The notes: generated by a model from the sequence alone, not told the origin. A DNA stretch of 64,000 nucleotides from CADEEN01 sp963738425 (GCA_963738425.1 CAVTWT010000002.1:213906-277905); one strand, 5' to 3'. Positions 20,594 through 31,502 are shown, counted from the first letter of the stretch. A program made the numbers and translations.

Positions 20594-20650
20594 CTTCGTG
20601 CTGCGCACTTCGGAGCGAGCCCCCTTCGGAGCGGCCGGGCGGGGGCTCAT
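20594..20650. repeat. Dispersed GC-rich hairpin repeat (copy b)
   Basis: On the minus strand GAGCCCCCGCCCGGCCGCTC is followed by CGAAGGGGGCTCGCTCCGAAG. The C- and G-runs pair as a hairpin immediately upstream of the glpR start. A partial relative (CCTTCGTGCTGCGCA) is seen again at 36352-36367 upstream of the PEP-CTERM gene. Confidence 0.6.
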
Positions 20651-20663
20651 GTGCACCGAGGCT

Positions 20664-20746
20664 AAACGAAGCATTTCGAAAGCTCATGCGGGAAATCCTG
20701 GGTGCCAAACGAAAACGTAAAGGCTAAAAACGAGCAATAACGAACT
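20664..20746. promoter_or_regulatory. Candidate GlpR operator cluster
   Basis: The glpR/glpD gap is unusually A-rich for this window and carries repeated AACGA(A) boxes: AAACGAA at 20664, inverted TTTCGAA at 20674, AAACGAAAACG at 20707, AAACGAG at 20728 and AACGAAC at 20740. DeoR-type GlpR proteins bind AACGAA/TTCGTT-like repeats, so shared repression of the divergent glpR-glpK and glpD-glpV units is likely. Exact half-sites are inferred. Confidence 0.5.
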
Positions 20747-20759
20747 CAACGCTCGGTTC

Positions 20760-22358
20760 TTGAACGCTGCGCTCCCTCATCCGCTTCGCCCCGGCGATGC
20801 CTTGCCGGCGAGCTGCGACGTGCTCGTCGTCGGCGGCGGCATCAACGGTGCCGGCATCGCGCGTGACCTGGCCGGGCGTGGCCTGCAGGTGCTGCTGTGC
20901 GAGCAGGACGACCTGGCCTCGCACACCTCTTCGTGCTCGACCAAGCTGATCCACGGCGGCCTGCGCTACCTCGAGCACTACGAGTTTTCGCTGGTGAGGA
21001 AGGCGCTGGCCGAGCGCGAGGTGCTGCTCCGAAGCGCGCCGCACATCATGTGGCCGCTGCGCTTCGTGATGCCACACGATCCGGGCATGCGGCCGGTGTG
21101 GATGATTCGCGCCGGATTGTTCTTGTATGACCATCTGGCGCGCCGCGAAGTGCTGCCGGGTTCGTGCACTGTCGATCTGCGTCAACATCCTGCTGGCGCG
21201 CCGCTCAAGCGCGGCTTCACCAAGGGCTTTGTGTATTCGGATGGCTGGGTCGACGACGCGCGGCTCGTCGTGCTGAATGCGATGGACGCTGCCGAGCATG
21301 GCGCGACCGTGTTGACGCGTTGGCGCTGCATCGACGCGCAGCGAAGCACATCACAGTGGCAGGTGCAATTGCAGAGCAGCGTCGGCGAGACCCATGCGTT
21401 GACCGCGCGCGCGCTCGTCAACGCGGCCGGGCCGTGGGCGGCTCAGTTCCTCGCTGATCACGCGCATGCGGCGCAGCGAAAATCACTGCGCCTGGTCAAG
21501 GGCAGCCACATCGTCGTCAAGAAGCTGTTCGACCACGACCATGCCTACATCTTCCAGAACCCCGATAAGCGCATCATCTTCGCGATCCCCTACGAGGGCG
21601 AGTTCACGCTGATCGGCACCACCGACGTTGAGCACGACGGCGCGATCGGTGCAGCGCGCATCGATGCATCGGAGACGAGCTACTTGTGTGAACAGGCCAG
21701 TCGCTATTTCGAGCGCGCGGTGGCGCCGGCCGATGTGGTGTGGAGCTATTCCGGCGTGCGGCCTCTGCTCGACGACGAGTCCGGCGATCCGTCGGCGGTG
21801 ACGCGCGACTATTCGCTGGAGTTGGATGTAGCGCAGGCGCCGCTGCTGTCGGTGTGGGGCGGCAAGATCACCACCTTTCGCAAGCTCGCCGAAGAAGCTG
21901 CCGATCTGCTCGCCGCGCCGTTGGGCACGACGCGCGGCGCGTGGACTGCGGGGCAGACCCTGCCCGGTGGAGATCTCGCATCGAAGGCATCGACCGAATT
22001 GATGGCCGACTTCGAGCGCTGTGTCGATGCCCTGCGCGAGCTCCACCCGGAGTTGCCGGCGCCGCTGTGCCGCCGCTTGGCGCGTGGTTATGGTTCGCGT
22101 GCCGATGGACTGCTGTCCCAGGGTCTGGGCACCGAAGTCGCACCCGGCCTGTTCGAAGCCGAACTGCACTACCTGCACCGCCACGAGTGGGCCAGGAGTG
22201 CCGATGACGTGCTCTGGCGCCGCACCAAACTCGGCCTGCACCTGACCCTCGCCGAGCGCGCGTCAGTCGAGGCCTGGTGCCGCGCACACTGGGGCGATGT
22301 TGCGGCCACAGCAACAACATCACACGCCGCCTCTGCCCTGGAGCCGTCATGGAACTGA
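20760..22358 (+). CDS. glpD: Aerobic glycerol-3-phosphate dehydrogenase
   Basis: 532 residues from a TTG at 20760; no in-frame ATG or GTG precedes the FAD motif. This membrane-associated flavoenzyme oxidises glycerol 3-phosphate to dihydroxyacetone phosphate and reduces quinone. The FAD-binding Rossmann motif VLVVGGGINGAGIARDLAGRG lies at residues ~21-40. HTSSCSTKLIHGGLRYLEHY, FAIPYEGEFTLIGTTDVEHD and the C-terminal GGKITTFRKLAEEA are family blocks. Its last 10 bp overlap the glpS start, which places it first in the glpD-S-T-P-Q-U-V operon. The unusual start codon may lower its translation. Confidence 0.94.
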   Translation: MNAALPHPLRPGDALPASCDVLVVGGGINGAGIARDLAGRGLQVLLCEQDDLASHTSSCSTKLIHGGLRYLEHYEFSLVRKALAEREVLLRSAPHIMWPLRFVMPHDPGMRPVWMIRAGLFLYDHLARREVLPGSCTVDLRQHPAGAPLKRGFTKGFVYSDGWVDDARLVVLNAMDAAEHGATVLTRWRCIDAQRSTSQWQVQLQSSVGETHALTARALVNAAGPWAAQFLADHAHAAQRKSLRLVKGSHIVVKKLFDHDHAYIFQNPDKRIIFAIPYEGEFTLIGTTDVEHDGAIGAARIDASETSYLCEQASRYFERAVAPADVVWSYSGVRPLLDDESGDPSAVTRDYSLELDVAQAPLLSVWGGKITTFRKLAEEAADLLAAPLGTTRGAWTAGQTLPGGDLASKASTELMADFERCVDALRELHPELPAPLCRRLARGYGSRADGLLSQGLGTEVAPGLFEAELHYLHRHEWARSADDVLWRRTKLGLHLTLAERASVEAWCRAHWGDVAATATTSHAASALEPSWN

Positions 22359-23419
22359 GGCTCGAGCGCATCGAGAAATACGTCGGTGCGCAGACTCACC
22401 TGTACCCGCTCGACCTGACGCTGGTGCCGCGCGCCGTGACCGTGCTGCTCGGCGCCACGCAGGCCGGCAAGACGACGCTGATGCGGCTGATGGCGGGCCT
22501 GGACGTGCCGAGCAAGGGCCGCGTGAAGGCCGACGGTGTGGACGTGACCGGCCTGCCGGTGCGCGAGCGCAACGTCGCGATGGTCTACCAGCAGTTCATC
22601 AACTACCCGTCGATGACGGTGGCCGACAACATCGCCTCGCCGCTGAAGCTGCGCGGAGAAAAGGGCATCGACGCGCGCGTGAACGAACTGGCGGCCAAGC
22701 TGCACATCGAGCCGTTTCTGAAACGCCTGCCGGCCGAGTTGTCCGGCGGCCAGCAGCAACGGGTCGCGCTCGCGCGAGCGCTGGCGAAAAACGCGCCGCT
22801 GATGCTGCTCGACGAGCCGCTGGTGAACCTCGACTACAAGCTGCGCGAAGAGTTGCGCGACGAACTCTCGCAGCTTTTTGCGGCGGGCAATTCAACCGTC
22901 GTCTATGCCACCACCGAGCCGACCGAAGCGCTGCTGCTCGGCGGCTACACCGCGGTGATGGATGCGGGTGAGTTGCTGCAATACGGGCCGACGGCCGAGG
23001 TCTTCCACCGGCCGAAGTCGATCCGCGTCGCGCGCGCGTTCAGCGACCCGCCGATGAACCTGATCGAAGGCAGCGCCGCCACGCTTGGCGTCAGCCTGGC
23101 GGCCGGCGTCAACCTGTCGATTCCGTTGCCCTCAGCCGGCAAGGGCGCGTTGACCGTCGGCGTGCGCGCCAGCGCCTTGCGCGTCACGCAGCGGCCGAAC
23201 GACGTCGCGCTGCCAGGCCGTGTGGAACTTGCAGAGATTTCGGGCTCCGACACCTTCGTGCACGTCGAGACTGCGGTCGGCGAACTGGTCGCACAACTCA
23301 CCGGCGTCCACGAGTTCACCCTCGGCGCGCCGATCACGCTCTACCTCGACCCCTCGGCGGTGCATGTGTTCGACGCCGCTGGCGATCTGCTCGTCGCGCC
23401 ATCGAAAGAGAGAGGCTGA
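22349..23419 (+). CDS. glpS: Glycerol ABC transporter ATP-binding protein 1
   Basis: 356 residues; ATG at 22349 inside the end of glpD. The ABC ATPase domain (~1-235) has an unusual but valid Walker A GATQAGKTT, a Q-loop in VYQQFINYP, an intact signature LSGGQQQRVALARAL and Walker B LMLLDEPLVNLD. The switch-region position reads TTEPTEAL, where a His would be usual (THD-like in partner GlpT). The C-terminal part is a TOBE/MalK-like regulatory domain. It pairs with GlpT as a heterodimeric ATPase of the glycerol importer known from Rhizobium leguminosarum (glpSTPQUV). Confidence 0.9.
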   Translation: MELRLERIEKYVGAQTHLYPLDLTLVPRAVTVLLGATQAGKTTLMRLMAGLDVPSKGRVKADGVDVTGLPVRERNVAMVYQQFINYPSMTVADNIASPLKLRGEKGIDARVNELAAKLHIEPFLKRLPAELSGGQQQRVALARALAKNAPLMLLDEPLVNLDYKLREELRDELSQLFAAGNSTVVYATTEPTEALLLGGYTAVMDAGELLQYGPTAEVFHRPKSIRVARAFSDPPMNLIEGSAATLGVSLAAGVNLSIPLPSAGKGALTVGVRASALRVTQRPNDVALPGRVELAEISGSDTFVHVETAVGELVAQLTGVHEFTLGAPITLYLDPSAVHVFDAAGDLLVAPSKERG

Positions 23420-23423
23420 CATG

Positions 23424-23497
23424 AGACCCCCACGCTCACTGCGCTCGCTGCCCCCCGAGGGGGTGCGTCAGTACCTTCGGACGGCCGGGCGGTACTG
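23424..23497. repeat. Dispersed GC-rich hairpin repeat (copy c)
   Basis: This fills the 80-bp gap between glpS and glpT inside the operon. CCCCCACGCTCACTGCG is followed by CTCGCTGCCCCCCGAGGGGG, then TCAGTACC...GGTACTGA, giving two stacked hairpins (GTCAGTACC pairs with CGGTACTGAC around the glpT start region). In this position it could cause partial termination or set relative glpS/glpT levels. Confidence 0.6.
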
Positions 23498-23499
23498 AC

Positions 23500-24527
23500 A
23501 TGGCCCGCATCGACCTCGACCTCGCTCACGCCTACAAGCCCAACCCGCAGCGCGACGAAGACTACGCGCTGCTGCCCTTGAAGATGACCTTCGACGACGG
23601 CGGCGCCTACGCACTGCTCGGGCCGTCGGGCTGCGGCAAGACGACGCTGCTCAACATCATCTCGGGCCTCGTCAAACCGTCGCAAGGCGGCGTGAAGTTC
23701 GACGGCGCCGAGGTCAAGGACAAGACGCCGCAGCAGCGCAACATCGCCCAGGTCTTCCAGTTCCCGGTGATCTACGACACGATGACGGTGGCGCAGAACC
23801 TGGCCTTCCCGCTGAAGAACCGCGGTGTGCCGGCCGATCGCATCAAGCAACGCGTCGGCAAGATCGCCGAGATGCTGGAGATGAGCGCGCAACTCGACAT
23901 GCGTGCGGCGGGCCTCGCGGCGGATGCGAAGCAGAAGATCTCGCTCGGCCGCGGCCTGGTGCGCGAAGACGTATCTGCCGTGCTGTTCGATGAGCCCTTG
24001 ACCGTGATCGACCCGCACCTGAAGTGGCAGCTGCGGCGCAAGCTGAAGCAGATTCATAACGAGCTGAAGCTGACGCTGGTCTATGTCACGCACGACCAGG
24101 TCGAAGCGCTGACCTTCGCCGACCAGGTGGTGGTGATGACACGCGGCCGCGCGGTGCAGATCGGCAGCGCGTCCGAGCTGTTCGAGCGCCCGCGCCACAC
24201 CTTCGTCGGCCACTTCATCGGCTCGCCGGGCATGAATTTCCTGCCGGCGTCGCTGTTGCCGGGCGCGCCTGACGGTGCAACGAAACTCGGCGTGCGGCCG
24301 GAGTACGTGACGATCGCGTCGCCGAACGCCGCGGGTGCGATCGCCGCGACGGTCACGCAGGCACAGGACATCGGCACCTACTGGCTCGTCACCTCGACGG
24401 TCGGTGAGGGCGCGATCGTGCGCGCGCGACTCGCCCCCGATCAGATCATTCCGAAGGTCGGTGAAACGGTGTGGCTCGGCCTCGTCGGCGCGCACACCTG
24501 CTTCTACAAGGACGAGGAACTCGTCGC

Positions 24528-24531
<4 letters not shown>
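23500..24531 (+). CDS. glpT: Glycerol ABC transporter ATP-binding protein 2
   Basis: 343 residues. Walker A GPSGCGKTT (residues ~47-55), Walker B AVLFDEPLTVID and the switch YVTHDQVEAL are normal. The ABC signature is not LSGGQ but AADAKQKISLGRG, a degenerate form that I recall for this subfamily. Combined with GlpS, whose signature is canonical but whose switch His is altered, the heterodimer would have one normal and one degenerate composite site. A MalK-like C-terminal domain follows. The start lies just after repeat copy c; the stop overlaps glpP (ATGA). The symbol follows the Rhizobium ABC operon and is unrelated to the E. coli GlpT antiporter. Confidence 0.9.
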
Positions 24532-25406
<875 letters not shown>

Positions 25407-26220
25407 ATGGATGACAAGCGCTTCAAGAAGCGGGTGATCTTCCTGATCGCCTACCTCGTCTTCGCCATCCTGCCGGTGTATTGGATGGTCAACATGTCGT
25501 TCAAGACGAACGAGGAAATCCTGTCCACCTTCAGCCTGTGGCCGAATGAACTTCACGCTCGATCACTACAAGACCATCTTCACCGACGTGTCCTGGTACT
25601 CGGGCTACATCAACTCGCTGATCTACGTCGCCATCAACACGGTGATCTCGCTCGTCGTGGCGCTGCCGGCCGCCTACGCCTTCTCGCGCTACTCGTTCCT
25701 CGGCGACAAGCATGTCTTCTTCTGGTTGCTGACGAATCGCATGACGCCGCCGGCCGTCTTCCTGCTGCCGTTCTTCCAGCTCTACACGACGCTGGGCATG
25801 ATGGACACGCACATAGCAGTGGCTCTGGCGCACCTGCTGTTCAACGTGCCGCTGGCGGTGTGGATCCTCGAAGGCTTCATGAGCGGCGTGCCACGCGAGA
25901 TCGACGAGACGGCCTACATCGACGGCTACTCGTTCCCGCGTTTCTTCCTCACCATCTTCATTCCGCTGATCAAGGCCGGCGTCGGCGTGGCGGCGTTCTT
26001 CTGCTTCATGTTCTCGTGGGTCGAGCTGCTGATGGCGCGCACGCTGACCAGTGTCGACGCCAAGCCGATCGTCGCCGTGATGACACGCACCGTCAGCGCG
26101 TCGGGCATGGACTGGGGCGTGCTGGCGGCGGCAGGCGTGTTGACGATCGTGCCTGGCGCGATCGTCATCTGGTTCGTGCGGCACTACATCGCGAAGGGTT
26201 TCGCGATGGGCCGCGTGTAA
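25407..26220 (+). CDS. glpQ: Glycerol ABC transporter permease 2 (one frameshift)
   Basis: About 271 residues. The start ATG at 25407 (MDDKRFKKRVIFL) has a good ribosome site, GGAGG, 8 bp upstream, which supports independent initiation. It is a MalG-type permease with six membrane segments, the EAA loop PREIDETAYIDGYSFPRFFL and the C-terminus WFVRHYIAKGFAMGRV. An extra A in the doublet near 25544 splits the gene after TFSLWP; removing it gives WPMNFTLDHYKTIF and a full protein. It forms the channel together with GlpP. Confidence 0.88.
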
Positions 26221-26231
26221 GGGAGCCAACG

Positions 26232-26540
26232 ATGTTCGACTGGATGGCCTGGACCCTACCCGTCGCGGTGTTCTTCACCTGCATCGTGCTGATGCTGGCC
26301 GGCATGACGGTGTGGGAGCTCAAATCGCCGACGACGCTGCGCAAAGGCTGGCTGCCGATCGCGACCACGCGGGGAGATCGCTTGTTCATCGGCCTGCTGG
26401 CGGCCGCCTATGTGAACCTGGCGTTCGTCGCAGTCAGCGAGAAGATGGTCGCCTGGTTTGACCTGTCGAGCGAACCGTCGATCTGGATCAGTTTTGTGCT
26501 GTCAATGTTTTTGCTGGGCTTCATCTTGCGCAAGGGCTGA
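26232..26540 (+). CDS. glpU: Small membrane protein of the glycerol ABC transporter (DUF2160)
   Basis: 102 residues with three predicted membrane helices (VAVFFTCIVLMLAGMTVWEL, LFIGLLAAAYVNLAFVAV, IWISFVLSMFLLGFIL). DUF2160 proteins are encoded in nearly every glpSTPQ-type operon between permeases and the binding protein. In R. leguminosarum this gene was named glpU; its role is not established. The ATG at 26232 follows the glpQ stop by 11 bp. Confidence 0.85.
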   Translation: MFDWMAWTLPVAVFFTCIVLMLAGMTVWELKSPTTLRKGWLPIATTRGDRLFIGLLAAAYVNLAFVAVSEKMVAWFDLSSEPSIWISFVLSMFLLGFILRKG

Positions 26541-26654
26541 ACCAACACACCCTCGGCCGATTTCACAGCGTCACGATTTCAAACGGCAGCCGGCCACCCT
26601 TCCCAACCGGACCTGCCTCAAACCATCAGCGGGAAGTTTCAGAGGAGACCTGAG

Positions 26655-28478
26655 ATGAGACGTTCACTTTCGATGTACTCGCTTTCAGCAGTGGGGGCGG
26701 TGGCGTTGATGCTCACCGCTTGCGGCAAGAAAGAAGAGCCCAAGGCTGCGGCGCCGGCAGCGGCACCTGCGGCCACGGCGGCTGCAACTGCGGCCGCGCC
26801 TGCGGCTACCGGCGCTGAGGCCACCGCGAAGAAATGGATCGACAGCGAATTCCAGCCGTCGACGCTGTCCAAAGATCAGCAAGCCGCCGAGATGAAATGG
26901 TTCATCGACGCCGCGGCCAAGTTGAAGGCCAAAGGCGTCAACGAGATCTCGGTGGTGTCGGAGACGATCACGACGCACGAGTACGAGAGCAAGACGATGG
27001 CCAAGGCCTTCGGCGAGATCACCGGCATCACCGTCAAGCACGACCTGATCCAGGAAGGCGACGTGGTCGAGAAGCTGCAGACCTCGATGCAATCGGGCAA
27101 GTCGATCTACGACGGCTGGATCAGCGACTCGGACCTGATCGGCACCCACTACCGCTACGGCAAGGTCCTGGCGCTGTCGGACTACATGGAAGGCGCCGGC
27201 AAGGAGTTCACCAACCCGGGCCTGGACTTGAAGGACTTCATCGGCACCAGCTTCACGACGGCGCCGGACAAGAAGCTCTACCAGTTGCCCGACCAGCAGT
27301 TCGCCAACCTGTACTGGTTCCGTGCCGACCTGTTCGCCAAGCCCGATCTGCAAGCCAAGTTCAAGGCCAAGTACGGCTACGACCTCGGCGTGCCGTTGAA
27401 CTGGAGCGCCTACGAAGATATCGCTGCCTTCTTCACCAACGACGTGAAGACCATCGACGGCAAGCCGATCTATGGCCACATGGACTACGGCAAGAAGGAC
27501 CCGTCGCTCGGCTGGCGCTTCACTGATGCCTGGTTGTCGATGGCAGGCACCGCCGACATCGGCATCCCGAACGGCAAGCCGGTCGACGAGTGGGGCATCC
27601 GGACCACGGCCGACGGCTGCACACCGCTCGGTGCCTCGGTCGCCCGCGGCGGTGCGACGAACTCGCCCGCGGCTGTTTATGCGTTGACCAAGTACATCGA
27701 CTGGATGAAGAAGTACTCGCCCAAGGAAGCCATCGGCATGACCTTCGGCGAAGCCGGCCCGGTCCCCGCGCAGGGCCAGATCGCGCAGCAGATCTTCTGG
27801 TACACGGCCTTCACGGCTGACATGATCAAGAAGGGCCTGCCGGTCGTCAACGAAGACGGCACACCGAAGTGGCGCATGGCCCCCGGCCCCAATGGCCCGT
27901 ACTGGAAGCAAGGCATGCAGAACGGCTACCAGGACGTCGGCTCGTGGACTTTCTTCAAGGACCACGACGCCAACAAGACGGCAGCGGCCTGGCTGTACGC
28001 GCAGTTCGTGACTGCGAAGACGACTTCGCTGAAGAAGACCATCGTCGGCCTGACGCCGATCCGCGAGTCCGACATCCAGAGCCAGGCAATGACCGACATG
28101 GCACCCAAGCTCGGCGGTCTGGTTGAGTTCTACCGCAGCCCGGCGCGCGTGGCCTGGACGCCGACGGGCGGCAACGTTCCCGACTATCCGAAGCTGGCGC
28201 AGCTGTGGTGGAAGAACGTGGCCGTGGCGGTGACGGGAGAAAAGACGCCGCAGGCCGCGATGGACAACCTGGCCAACGAGATGGACGACGTGATGGGCCG
28301 CCTCGAGCGCGCCGGCATGGCCAACTGCCCGCCCAAGCTCAATCCGAAAGGCGACCCGAAGAAGTACCTGAGCGACAAGGGCGCGCCGTGGGCCAAGCTG
28401 GCCAACGAGAAGCCGAAGGGCGAGACCATCGCCTATGACACGCTGCTCAATGCGTGGAAGGCGGGCAAGGTGCGCTGA
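26655..28478 (+). CDS. glpV: Glycerol ABC transporter substrate-binding lipoprotein
   Basis: 607 residues, preceded by a strong ribosome site (AGAGGAGACC). The signal peptide ends in a lipobox LTAC (Cys ~23), so it is lipid-anchored, although related proteins are free periplasmic ones. A low-complexity Ala/Pro linker of ~30 residues follows, then a large extracellular-solute-binding domain (ETITTHEYESKTMAKAFGEI, YEDIAAFFTNDVKTIDGKPI, WTFFKDHDANKTAAAWLYAQ). The 114-bp gap upstream may hold a secondary promoter, consistent with the need for excess binding protein. The last gene of the operon, it is followed by a strong terminator. Confidence 0.92.
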   Translation: MRRSLSMYSLSAVGAVALMLTACGKKEEPKAAAPAAAPAATAAATAAAPAATGAEATAKKWIDSEFQPSTLSKDQQAAEMKWFIDAAAKLKAKGVNEISVVSETITTHEYESKTMAKAFGEITGITVKHDLIQEGDVVEKLQTSMQSGKSIYDGWISDSDLIGTHYRYGKVLALSDYMEGAGKEFTNPGLDLKDFIGTSFTTAPDKKLYQLPDQQFANLYWFRADLFAKPDLQAKFKAKYGYDLGVPLNWSAYEDIAAFFTNDVKTIDGKPIYGHMDYGKKDPSLGWRFTDAWLSMAGTADIGIPNGKPVDEWGIRTTADGCTPLGASVARGGATNSPAAVYALTKYIDWMKKYSPKEAIGMTFGEAGPVPAQGQIAQQIFWYTAFTADMIKKGLPVVNEDGTPKWRMAPGPNGPYWKQGMQNGYQDVGSWTFFKDHDANKTAAAWLYAQFVTAKTTSLKKTIVGLTPIRESDIQSQAMTDMAPKLGGLVEFYRSPARVAWTPTGGNVPDYPKLAQLWWKNVAVAVTGEKTPQAAMDNLANEMDDVMGRLERAGMANCPPKLNPKGDPKKYLSDKGAPWAKLANEKPKGETIAYDTLLNAWKAGKVR

Positions 28479-30298
28479 AGCGCCGCTGCACGCGCCAGCA
28501 CCGAACGGGCCGCACGCGGAGGACTTCCGCGTGCGGCCTTTTCATTCGCCTGCTGTGCCTGCGCCGCGATCCACTCGTCGACGATGCGTTCGAGCACCGG
28601 CAGCGGCACGGCGCCCTGGTCGAGCACGGCGTTGTGGAAGCGGCGGATGTCGAAACGCGCGCCGAGCTTTTCCTTCGCCCGGTCACGCAATTCGACGATT
28701 TTCAGTTGCCCGATCATGTAGGCCAGGGCCTGGCCCGGCAGCGAGTAGTAGCGATCGACCTCGGTGGCAACCTGTTCGCGATCGACGCCGGTGCGCTCGA
28801 TCATGAACTCGATCGCCTGCTCGCGCGTCCAGCCCAGGGCATGCAGGCCGGTGTCGACGACCAGGCGTGCGGCGCGAAAGGCCTGCCACTGCAAATGGCC
28901 AAAGCGGCTGTGCGGGTCGGTGTAGAGGCCGAGCTGGCCGCCCAGGGTCTCGGCGTACAGCGCCCAGCCTTCGGCATAAACCGTGTAGCCGCCTGCGCGG
29001 CGGAAGTCGGGCAAGGCGCCGAGTTCGATCGCACGCGCCCCCTGCAAATGATGGCCGGGCACGGCCTCGTGCGCGACCAATGTCTCCATGCCCCAGATCG
29101 GACGTGTGCGCCAGCCCACCACATTGGCGTAGAACCAGCCGGGCTGCTTGCCATCGATCGACGGGTCGGAGTAGTACTCGGCCGCGTCAGGACCCAGGTG
29201 CGCCGGCATGGCGCGCACACCCCAGGGCGCGCGCGGCAATTCGGCGAACAGCTTGGGCAACTCGGGCTCGATCCGTTTGCCGATGTCGCGGTAGCCGGCG
29301 AGCAGGGCCTCGGGGCCGGTGTGGAAGAACTTCGGATCGGTGTGCAGGTAGTCGACGAAGGACTTGAAGTCGCCCTTGAAGCCGGTCTCGCGCATCGCGG
29401 TTTCCATCTCGCCGCGGAGGCGCGCGAGTTGCGTCTGGCCGATGTCGTGAATCTGTCGTGGCGACAAGGCCGTCGTGGTGTGTTCGCGCACCAGCGCGGC
29501 ATAGACCGCCGCGCCGCCGGCGTAGCGAGCCAGAGCGCCTCGGGTGGCGCCTTGGGCAGGCATTCGTCCTGCGCGAAGGTGCGCAGCTTGCGCATCGCCG
29601 GATAGACACTGGCTTCGATCACTTCGCCGCGCCTGCGCGCGCAGCGCGTCCTGCTCCGTTGCCGCGATGGCGCTGCCAAGATTCTTGAAAGGCGCATAGA
29701 ACGGCGAGGCGGCACATCGGCCGGCAACTGACCGTCGATCTGCTGCAACACGCGCTCGAGGACCGGCCGCGCGTTGCCCAGCCTAGCGCCAAACTCGCCA
29801 GGTGCACGATCTCCTATCGACGCTTGCGAAGGCGGCAGGCGCACCAGCAACTGCCGCAGCGGCGCTGATCGAAGCGGGGCTGCGCCTGTGCAGGTCGGCC
29901 AGGCGCGACTGGCAGCCGCCGATTGCGACACCAGCGAGCAGCTGCGCCAGCCGGCAAGCGCCGCTGGCCACGTGCTGCGCCTTGCCGTGGATGACCAGGT
30001 CGCGCCAGACGCGGTCGATGGCCGGGCGTGTCTGCCGGCACGCTATCGGGCGCAGAGTTCGCGCGTCGCCGCGCCGTGAGCCGGCGGTCGGCCGGGCGAA
30101 TCGTCGGTGACCGGTCAGCCGAAGCGGTGGTCGCAGCGCCAGGTCGCCCACTCGGGGAACCGCACCGCGCTTTCTTGCCAATAGCGGTCGAAGAGGGCGT
30201 GCAGGCGCTGGGTCGACGCTGCATCGGGCAACGGTTGGGCGGCCGCGGGCAGCGCGAAGGCGCAGGCCAGCAGCAACTGGCGCGAAGGCGGTTTTCAT
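28433..30298 (-). pseudogene. Secreted DUF885 family protein (several frameshifts as written)
   Basis: About 600 codons. The ATG at 30298 gives MKTAF and, after a one-base correction, a signal peptide QLLLACAFALPAAAQP. HALFDRYWQESAVRFPEWAT, typical of the DUF885 N-terminus, follows. After several breaks (30170-29560) a clean frame from 29563 holds REHTTTALSPRQIHDIGQ and the metal-site-like motif VAHEAVPGHHLQ (H-E-x-x-x-G-H-H). DUF885 members are putative metal-dependent hydrolases or peptidases. The normal C-terminus would be near VDEWIAAQAQQ (~28560), yet the frame continues 37 codons through the glp terminator and into the glpV 3' end. The stop is probably misplaced by an indel. Confidence 0.72.
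28508..28542 (+). terminator. Intrinsic terminator of the glp operon
   Basis: A perfect 13-bp stem, GGCCGCACGCGGA (28508-28520) with TCCGCGTGCGGCC (28526-28538), closes a 5-base loop and is followed by TTTT. It starts 30 bp after the glpV stop. The reverse strand also has AAAA before the stem, so it may act in both directions. The DUF885 frame of the opposite strand reads straight through it. Confidence 0.9.
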
Positions 30299-30376
30299 GC
30301 ACCGCATTGTGTTGGCGTGCCCTTGCGGCAGCAATCGCGGACTCGAGCTGACGAATTGGGGAGGTAGGCTCGCGAC

Positions 30377-31326
30377 ATGTTATCGGCACGCTGTTCTCGC
30401 TGGCCGCCGGCCTGATGTGGGGCCTGGTGTTCGTCGCGCCGCTGATGCTGCCCGACTACCCGGCCGCGCTGCTGTCGGTGTCGCGCTACCTCGCCTTCGG
30501 CCTTATCGCGTTGCCGCTGGCGTGGTTCGGCCGCGCACGCCTGGCGCAGCTCACGCGCGGCGACTGGATCGAGGCGCTAAAGTTGTCGCTGGTCGGCAAC
30601 CTGATCTACTACCTCTGCCTGGCCGCCGCGATTCAGCGCGCTGGTGGACCGCTGCCGACGATGATCATCGGCACGCTGCCGGTGGTGATCGCGATCACGT
30701 CGAACCTGCGCGACCACGCGCGCGATGGCCGATTGCCGTGGGCGCAGCTCGTGCCGTCGCTGCTGCTGATCGCCGCCGGCATCGCCTGCGTCAACCAGGT
30801 CGAGCTGCAGCGCCTGCGCGCCGATGAGAATGCCGACCTCGGCCGCTATGCCGTCGGCGCGCTGCTGGCCGTGGCCGCGGTCGCTTGCTGGACCTGGTAC
30901 CCGATCCGCAATGCCGACTGGATGCGCGCGCATCCCGACCGCTCGGCGACAGCCTGGGCCACGGCCCAAGGCATCGCGACCTTGCCGCTGTCGGCCCTCG
31001 GCTTCGCAGCGTTCTGGGCCTGGAGCGCGGCCAGCGGCGCCGACTTCGTGATGCCGTTCGGCCCGACACCGCTGTTGTTCGTCGGCCTGATGTTCTCGAT
31101 CGGCCTGTTCGCGTCCTGGCTCGGCACCTTGTGCTGGAACGCGGCGAGTCAGCGCTTGCCGACGGCGGTGGCGGGGCAGCTGATCGTGTTCGAAACGCTC
31201 GCCGCGCTGGCCTATGCTTTCCTGCTGCGGCGAGAAGTGCCGGGCCTGTTCACGCTGCTCGGCGTTGTGCTGCTCGTGGCGGGCGTGCTGTTGGCGCTGC
31301 GCGTGAAGTCCGTCGCAGTCCATTGA
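30377..31326 (+). CDS. EamA/DMT family transporter (one frameshift near the start)
   Basis: About 315 residues with ten predicted membrane helices in the duplicated EamA arrangement (repeats ~5-140 and ~160-300). The clean frame starts at ATG 30415 (MWGLVFVAPLMLPDYP), but the family N-terminus is visible just before it as IGTLFSLAAGLMWG. This would join the ATG at 30377 if one base is missing in the TT at 30380-30381. The C-terminal helix ends LLVAGVLLALRVKSVAV. Such proteins export amino acids or other metabolites; the substrate cannot be predicted. It is divergent from the DUF885 gene. Confidence 0.82.
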
Positions 31327-31340
31327 CCGGCGGATACAAG

Positions 31341-31356
31341 GCTTGCGCCGGCAAGC
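31341..31356. terminator. Short hairpin after the EamA gene
   Basis: GCTTGC-GCCG-GCAAGC forms a perfect six-base stem 15 bp after the stop codon of the EamA gene. There is no U-tract, so termination strength is doubtful. Confidence 0.35.
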
Positions 31357-31502
31357 GCCGCAACAGCATCTCGTCACCGATCCACCGGTAACCGACGTGC
31401 GTCGCGTGCATCGATCACAGCGCTTTTCTCTCAGCTTGACGAACATGCCTGCACACCGTTCAAGACAACGGGCGCATCAGCGAAGGGGAGAGGGAGATCA
31501 CC

